Assembly (NCBI GenBank): GCA_029939965.1
Contig: JAOZRY010000060.1
Span: 1-11,239 of the forward strand
Direction of reading: 5' to 3'
DNA length: 11,239 bases
From: Bacteroidales bacterium
GTDB taxonomy: Bacteria; Bacteroidota; Bacteroidia; Bacteroidales; 4484-276
The first letter of the stretch is position 1. Each line of letters starts with the position of its first letter. This document shows, piece by piece, positions 6,479 through 11,239 of this stretch. A program made the position numbers and the translations under genes. A model generated the notes under the pieces. It searched no databases, was not told the origin of the DNA, and saw only the letters and a list, made by a program, of their open reading frames with translations.

Positions 6479-8533
6479 ATGAGTAGGAAAAAATTACAGA
6501 AAGGGTTACACAGAAAACCGGATCGCCCGGAGTTGGTTAGAGAAAAACCCATTCCAAATTATATGATCTGGATACCGTTTATTTTTGCTTTTATCCTTTA
6601 CGGAAACAGCATAATGAACGAATTTGCGCTGGACGATTTGCCACAGATTGTAAATCACAGGTTGGTGCAGCAAGGTTGGGATGGTGTTGGCGAGCTGATC
6701 TCAACAAATTATTGGAGTGCATCCAATCAAAACCTCGGATATTATCGGCCGTTGTCGCATGTTTCGTTTGCAATCGAAAACGCCCTCCACGGCAACAATC
6801 CACACATCATGCACTTTATTAATGTGTTGTTGTATGCCCTTACGGGGATGGCTTTGTTTGCTTTTCTGTCAACACTTTTCAGGCGAATGCCCGTTTTTGT
6901 ATTGGTTACTACCTTATTATTCATGGCACATCCGGTACACACCGAAGTGGTGGCTAATATTAAAAGCCGCGACGAAATTTTGAGTTTCCTTAATGGGATA
7001 CTGGCATTGTGGCTGGTATTCAATTATGCCAAAAACAAATATCTTCCAACGTTGGTACTATCGTGGGGGTTTTATTTTTTGGCACTAATGTCTAAAGAAA
7101 CAGCCATGACCACTCTGGCAATTGTTCCATTTATGCTTTTCTTTTTTACACCCAAAAAGGGTGGGAAAATTGCTATAATTGCACTTTCATTTGTAATTGT
7201 TTCCGGATTGTTTCTTTTGCTGAAATTTAACCTGATTGGTACGCTGTCGGGTAATCCGCCCAACGAAATAAATGTTTACCCCTACAAAGAATTTTCGGGT
7301 AGGATTCCGACCATGCTCTATATTTTTGGGATGTACGTTTGGCGGTTGGTTATGCCTGTACGTTTAATTTATGATTATTCGTACAATCAGATACCCGAAG
7401 CCGACTGGGCCAATCCGGTTGTTTGGCTCTCCTTAATCATACTTTTATCGTTGGCATATCTATCCATCAAAAATCTGAAAAGGAAAAACATCCTCTCTTT
7501 TTCAATTTGGTATTTTGGTATTTCGCTTGCAGTTGGGCTTGCTTTTGTTATTACAAGAGGTGGGATTATGGCCGAGCGTTTTCTGTATGCTCCGGTATTG
7601 GGTTATTCGTTGGCTTTGAGTTATTTGTTGTTCAAATTGTTGCCTCGCGAGCGAAAAACCAAACAGATTATTTATGATTTTAAACCTGCAACTTCTAAGG
7701 TTTTTGCCGGGGTGCTGGTAATACTTATTTTGTTTTACTCAGTGCGAACCATTGCACGAAACCCGGAGTGGAAGAATAATTTTACGTTGTTCTCTGCCGA
7801 TGTAATTTATGGTGGCCAAAGTGCATTACTCCGAAAACATTATGGTAGCGAACTTATTAATTTGAGTGTAGCAACCACTGATCCGGTGGTAAAAGATTCG
7901 CTGATGCAAAAAGGTATGGCCGAAGTAGAAAAAGCATTGGAGATTAACAGGGGTTTTAGCGAAGCTTATTTTAAACTTGGATATGCCTATTATCAACTGC
8001 GCGATTACGATACATCAATAGAATATTATAAAAAAACCAACCAAAATAATTCGATGAATTTGTCGAATATGGCGTTGGCATATTATATGAAAGGTGAAAA
8101 TGGAGAAGCATTACGCCTTTTAAAAAAATCGTTACAAATAGATCCGCATAATGGCACCGCGCGTTCTAACCTGCCACTTGTTCAAAAGGCATTTAATACT
8201 AAATTGCAAAGCATGACCCGCGAAACCTCCAGCGATCCACAGCATTATTTCGATTTGGGTAATCTGTTTGTTGATGCCCAAAATTATAAAGATGCCCTGG
8301 TTCAGTTTCAGAAAGCTGTTGATATGCAGCCCGAATTTGAGAGTGCAATAATCAACATTGGGAATTGCAATTATATGTTGAAGGATTATAATAATGCTAT
8401 CGTTGCTTTTAAAAAAGTATTAGAAATTAACCCTGGTAATAGTCAGGCAAACCGTAATCTGAGTCATCTCTATGGGCTTCTCGGAAATACCGAAATGCAA
8501 CAATTTTATGATAATAAATCCAGAGGTAATTAA
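6479..8533 (+). CDS. TMTC-like GT-C membrane protein with C-terminal TPR domain (putative glycosyltransferase)
   Basis: This is a 684-residue protein in two parts. The N-terminal part (about 28-425) has roughly ten membrane helices and motifs shared with animal TMTC1-4 O-mannosyltransferases and their bacterial relatives: an acidic pair D52-D53 in the first extracytoplasmic loop (FALDD), YYRPLSH at 88-94, HPVHTE at 151-156, SRDE at 163-166, SKET at 205-208, and AERFLY at 365-370. The acidic pair fits the GT-C active-site position. The C-terminal part (about 470-680) is soluble and contains about five to six TPR units in two blocks (about 473-556 and 587-680) separated by a linker. TMTC proteins transfer mannose from dolichyl phosphate to cadherins. 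Here an undecaprenyl-linked donor and extracytoplasmic acceptor are plausible, but donor, acceptor and activity are inferred. The gene lies 20 bp after gldG and 35 bp before another GT-C gene. The start precedes a basic N-terminus and TM1. Confidence 0.85.
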   Translation: MSRKKLQKGLHRKPDRPELVREKPIPNYMIWIPFIFAFILYGNSIMNEFALDDLPQIVNHRLVQQGWDGVGELISTNYWSASNQNLGYYRPLSHVSFAIENALHGNNPHIMHFINVLLYALTGMALFAFLSTLFRRMPVFVLVTTLLFMAHPVHTEVVANIKSRDEILSFLNGILALWLVFNYAKNKYLPTLVLSWGFYFLALMSKETAMTTLAIVPFMLFFFTPKKGGKIAIIALSFVIVSGLFLLLKFNLIGTLSGNPPNEINVYPYKEFSGRIPTMLYIFGMYVWRLVMPVRLIYDYSYNQIPEADWANPVVWLSLIILLSLAYLSIKNLKRKNILSFSIWYFGISLAVGLAFVITRGGIMAERFLYAPVLGYSLALSYLLFKLLPRERKTKQIIYDFKPATSKVFAGVLVILILFYSVRTIARNPEWKNNFTLFSADVIYGGQSALLRKHYGSELINLSVATTDPVVKDSLMQKGMAEVEKALEINRGFSEAYFKLGYAYYQLRDYDTSIEYYKKTNQNNSMNLSNMALAYYMKGENGEALRLLKKSLQIDPHNGTARSNLPLVQKAFNTKLQSMTRETSSDPQHYFDLGNLFVDAQNYKDALVQFQKAVDMQPEFESAIINIGNCNYMLKDYNNAIVAFKKVLEINPGNSQANRNLSHLYGLLGNTEMQQFYDNKSRGN

Positions 8534-8536
8534 GAT

Positions 8537-8572
8537 ATGCAAGCAAAAAACAATTTAAGGCTTACTCGATGA
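8537..8572 (+). other. Eleven-codon mini-ORF ending in ATGA over the next start
   Basis: An ATG at 8537 opens 11 codons (MQAKNNLRLTR) that stop at TGA 8570-8572. The stop shares bases with the ATG of the following glycosyltransferase gene (8569-8571). It could act as a translational-coupling leader across the 35-bp junction. The sequence alone gives no proof that it is translated, and chance is a real alternative. Confidence 0.2.
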
Positions 8573-10062
8573 ATTCAATATTTTTGTATCTGTTTTCGAA
8601 AAAATCAATGATTGCTATTGCAGGTATATCTGTTATGGTTTTTGTTGCGAGTTGTTATAACAGATATGTATATATTGATGATGCCTGGTTTGGCGAACAC
8701 GCATATTGGTTTGCAAAGGATGGAATTGCCAGGGCTGTTTCGATTAAAGATTATTTTGGATGGGATCAGCACCTTTTGGTGTATAACAAATTTATAACCA
8801 TTATTGGGGCCATACTAATTAAACTATTCGGCTGGTCAGCTACACCATTACGGATGTTTACGCTTATAATTTTGCTAATATTTTTAGTGTTTTTTTTGCA
8901 ATATTTCCGAAACAAGAAAGAATCGTTTAATAAGGATGAATGGATGATTGCAATATTTTTTGTGCTGATTAATCCATTGATTGTACTTTATGGGTTTACG
9001 TTTCGCCCCGAAATATTGGTGATGACCCTGGGGTTTGTTTCTTATGTATTATTGGACAATTATCTGACCAAAGAGAAAAAGTTATCTTTTGTTGCCATAG
9101 CAGGTTTATTATCCGGCCTTGCATTCTTTACACATCCCAATGGATTGATTTTTGGCATGGCCGGTGCTGTTTTGCTCCTTTGGTTCAGGGTGTATAAGGC
9201 AATGTTTGTTTTTGCAATATTTACTTCAGTTACTGCCTCTTTGTATTTTTACGACCTTTGGCCTGAGGGGCGTTTTAATGCCTTTCTTTTCCAAATGGCC
9301 AACTGGCCGGTTTCGCACGGAGCAAGTTATTTCAGCAATGGAGTTGGTGAATTTTTTCGGGCTGTATTTTCAAAGCTGGCCGATGAGCATACGCGGTTTT
9401 TCTGGAGTCATAAAGTTTGGGGGATTTCTTCTTTATTCATAATTTCCTTAATCCTCAATTTCCGTTTTATCAAAAAACATCACAAACAATTGTTGGTGTA
9501 TTTGTTTTCGCTCATTCTGTTTCTCAATCTTTTTGGTTCGCAAATTGCCGAAAGGTTTCTTCTTTTGTTTTTGCCCTATATGATTATAATTATTGCAGTG
9601 GCAATTAGCCGGTTAAAAACACAAAAAAAGGTATTCTTGAAAGGATTGATAGTGGTTTTGTTTGCCATCAATATTATTGGACTTGCAATAGTTTTTGCAG
9701 ACACTTTTAGTAGAAATAAAAATTTTGTTGAAGAGCATGAAAGAATTATGTCCAAAATTCCTGATGTTGATGCACAAGTTCTTGTAAACTACGCTTTTAT
9801 TTTTAATGAGTTGGAAAACAGAAACCTTGTTTCCTATAAAACTTTTGAATACCACCAGGTTAGAATTAACAGGAAACTATCGCAGCAGGAGTTTTTTGCC
9901 AAATCTGATTCGCTACAGATTGGTTATATTGTTGTTCCGCCCGATATGACGGCTGGCAACGACAACAGGTTTGCCTTTCTTTGCGATGGCGTAATTGATG
10001 AAAATCCTTTATACGCAGTTTGGTATGAGGATTCTGATTATTTGATATTAAAAAGGAAATAA
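8569..10062 (+). CDS. GT39/PMT_2-like GT-C integral membrane glycosyltransferase
   Basis: This 497-residue protein has about 11-12 hydrophobic segments across residues 13-377 and a C-terminal extracytoplasmic domain of about 120 residues (378-497). Marks of the PMT_2/ArnT-like GT-C group are the acidic pair D37-D38 in YIDDAW just after the first helix, with aromatic and acidic residues following in EHAYWFAKDG, then FRPE at 145-148 in a later loop, THPNG at 188-192 and a late ERF at 328-330. Such enzymes transfer a sugar from a polyprenyl phosphate to lipid, protein or glycan on the outer side of the inner membrane. The exact donor and acceptor cannot be inferred here. It follows the TMTC-like gene by 35 bp and precedes the DUF4340 gene by 56 bp, all on the same strand. 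The start at 8569 gives a short N-terminus before TM1. Being a non-enzymatic relative is possible but less likely given the intact acidic pair. Confidence 0.82.
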   Translation: MNSIFLYLFSKKSMIAIAGISVMVFVASCYNRYVYIDDAWFGEHAYWFAKDGIARAVSIKDYFGWDQHLLVYNKFITIIGAILIKLFGWSATPLRMFTLIILLIFLVFFLQYFRNKKESFNKDEWMIAIFFVLINPLIVLYGFTFRPEILVMTLGFVSYVLLDNYLTKEKKLSFVAIAGLLSGLAFFTHPNGLIFGMAGAVLLLWFRVYKAMFVFAIFTSVTASLYFYDLWPEGRFNAFLFQMANWPVSHGASYFSNGVGEFFRAVFSKLADEHTRFFWSHKVWGISSLFIISLILNFRFIKKHHKQLLVYLFSLILFLNLFGSQIAERFLLLFLPYMIIIIAVAISRLKTQKKVFLKGLIVVLFAINIIGLAIVFADTFSRNKNFVEEHERIMSKIPDVDAQVLVNYAFIFNELENRNLVSYKTFEYHQVRINRKLSQQEFFAKSDSLQIGYIVVPPDMTAGNDNRFAFLCDGVIDENPLYAVWYEDSDYLILKRK

Positions 10063-10095
10063 TAGTTAAATTTTGTTGTTTTCGTTCCTGATAAA

Positions 10096-10122
10096 ATGAG
10101 TGCTAAAAAGCTTAAAGTATGA
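10096..10122 (+). other. Eight-codon mini-ORF ending in ATGA over the DUF4340 gene start
   Basis: An ATG at 10096 opens eight codons (MSAKKLKV) that end at TGA 10120-10122, overlapping the ATG at 10119-10121. The arrangement is the same as in front of the preceding gene. It may help ribosomes reach the next start across a 56-bp gap, but translation is unproven. Confidence 0.2.
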
Positions 10123-11192
10123 AGAAGAATAAAGGTGTTTTAATTTTGGTATTGTTGCTTTTGGTGGTTGCCATTGTATTGATTTTTAATAATGAATCGG
10201 GTACACTAAAGGACGAAATTAGTGCATTTGCCATTGACGATACTGCCTCGGTAACCAAAATTTATATGGCCGATATGAAAGGTAACGAAGTTCTGTTCAA
10301 CGAAGTTCGGCCCGGAAAATGGTCGCTGAACGATTCACTGATTGCACGCCCCGAAGGTATAAAGCTGTTGCTGAGTACCATGTCGAAACTGGCTGTGAAG
10401 GCTCCTGTTTCCAAATCGAGTTACAATACTGTTATCAAGCGGCTGGCAACAACCTCTGTTAAAGTGGAAATTTACCAAATGGTTTTTCGCATTAACCTTT
10501 TTAATGTTCTTAAATTATTCCCACACGAAAAACTCACAAAAGTTTATTATGTAGGTAGTGCTACTCCCAACAATCTGGGATCGTTTATGCTCATGGAGGG
10601 TTCGGATATACCATTTGTTGTTTACCTGCCCGGGTTTAAAGGTTATGTATCTGCACGATTTACTGCTTATATTAGCGATTGGCGCGATCATACCATTTTT
10701 GCACATTTGCCATCTCAAATCAGCTCTATCCAGGTTGAGTTTCCACAGGAGCCCGTCGAATCATTCCGGCTCGATAAATATGGAGATTATAATCTGAAGT
10801 TGAAGCAATTGGGTACAGGGATGGCTTTTGATGGTTTTGATACTACCCGTGTTATCGACTTTATAAATGCTTTTCGTAATATTCGGTTCGAGACTTCTTT
10901 CCAGAAAATTGACCCCAATCATATTGATTCTATTATGTCGCAGATTCCGGTAAATATTATACAGCTCACTGATGTTTCGGGGCAAACACAAAAGATCATT
11001 ACCTACCGGCGAGCCAATCTAATGCAGGCTTCTGACCTCGAAGGCAATCTGCATCCCTACGATGTTGACAGGTTATATGCCTTGATTACAGATAAAGATG
11101 AATTAGTAATTGTGCAGTATTTCGTTTTTGATCCCATTACCCGACCTCTTTCGTTTTTGCTCGGAAATGTTGTGGAGCGGAGGGGGAAGTAG
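10119..11192 (+). CDS. DUF4340-type membrane-anchored periplasmic protein
   Basis: This 357-residue protein has a single N-terminal hydrophobic anchor (about 7-23, preceded by MKKNKG) and otherwise a soluble, beta-rich extracytoplasmic domain. It resembles Bacteroidota DUF4340 proteins: an early ITKIYMADMKGNEV-like strand pair (here VTKIYMADMKG, 45-55), RPEGIKLLLSTM (77-88), VKRLA-like IKRLA (106-110), YYVGSATPNNLGSFML (143-158) and PFVVYLPGFKGY (165-176). No lipobox cysteine is seen, so it is likely a signal-anchor protein. DUF4340 genes are commonly found next to GldG-type ABC-2 transporter genes, which supports a role as an accessory periplasmic part of the GldF-GldG complex; no enzymatic role is known. 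Here two GT-C genes separate it from gldG. The C-terminus is intact. It ends the operon as far as the window shows. Confidence 0.82.
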   Translation: MKKNKGVLILVLLLLVVAIVLIFNNESGTLKDEISAFAIDDTASVTKIYMADMKGNEVLFNEVRPGKWSLNDSLIARPEGIKLLLSTMSKLAVKAPVSKSSYNTVIKRLATTSVKVEIYQMVFRINLFNVLKLFPHEKLTKVYYVGSATPNNLGSFMLMEGSDIPFVVYLPGFKGYVSARFTAYISDWRDHTIFAHLPSQISSIQVEFPQEPVESFRLDKYGDYNLKLKQLGTGMAFDGFDTTRVIDFINAFRNIRFETSFQKIDPNHIDSIMSQIPVNIIQLTDVSGQTQKIITYRRANLMQASDLEGNLHPYDVDRLYALITDKDELVIVQYFVFDPITRPLSFLLGNVVERRGK

Positions 11193-11212
11193 TTTTAAGT
11201 TAATCGTTAAAA

Positions 11213-11239
11213 AGCCTCGCTGTAGCTACGGTTATGCCT
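11213..11239 (+). other. Possible left arm of a terminator hairpin cut by the window edge
   Basis: Twenty bases after the DUF4340 stop, AAAAAGCCTCGC (11211-11222) is followed by the self-complementary GTAGCTAC (11224-11231). An A-run leading into a GC-rich arm resembles the left half of a bidirectional terminator like the one at 2-47. The matching right arm would lie outside the window, so this cannot be confirmed here. Confidence 0.25.

Noticed and set aside
1..11239. Defence island, CRISPR array, prophage or transposon
   Set aside because: No repeat-spacer pattern, no transposase, integrase, nuclease or phage-like protein, and no terminal inverted repeats or target duplications were seen.

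Overview
This window looks like a chromosomal segment of a member of the Bacteroidota, probably from a Bacteroidales/Marinilabiliales-type or related environmental lineage. The evidence is the gldF-gldG pair (a Bacteroidota gliding-associated ABC transporter), the low-GC, A-rich leaders mostly without Shine-Dalgarno sequences, and a TTACTTTG-like promoter element next to one start codon. All seven large genes appear intact. I see no tRNA, rRNA, insertion sequence, integrase or CRISPR array.

Left part (1-1947). A 14-bp-stem intrinsic terminator (2-47) closes a single leftward gene, a complete transmembrane methyl-accepting chemotaxis receptor (71-1615). It has no che genes beside it in the window. 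Its start is preceded by an unusually good AAGGAG ribosome-binding site. A 332-bp AT-rich divergent intergenic region follows.

Middle (1948-3960). A stand-alone, full-length MsbA/multidrug-type ABC exporter half-transporter (TMD fused to NBD, 1948-3753) is followed by a 207-bp gap holding a possible promoter.

Right part (3961-11192). Five rightward genes have junctions of -7, 20, 35 and 56 bp and are probably one operon. They are gldF (ABC-2 permease), gldG (ABC_transp_aux membrane-anchored periplasmic subunit), a TMTC-like GT-C membrane protein with a C-terminal TPR domain, a GT39/PMT_2-like GT-C membrane protein, and a DUF4340-type anchored periplasmic protein. GldF, GldG and DUF4340-type proteins belong together as parts of GldG-type ABC-2 systems; the ATPase partner (GldA type) is not in the window. 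Two predicted membrane glycosyltransferases sit between gldG and the DUF4340 gene. One resembles the animal TMTC family of protein O-mannosyltransferases. This suggests, as inference only, a link between this transporter and envelope or protein glycosylation. That embedded GT-C pair is the most interesting feature. I found no clearly new system beyond it.
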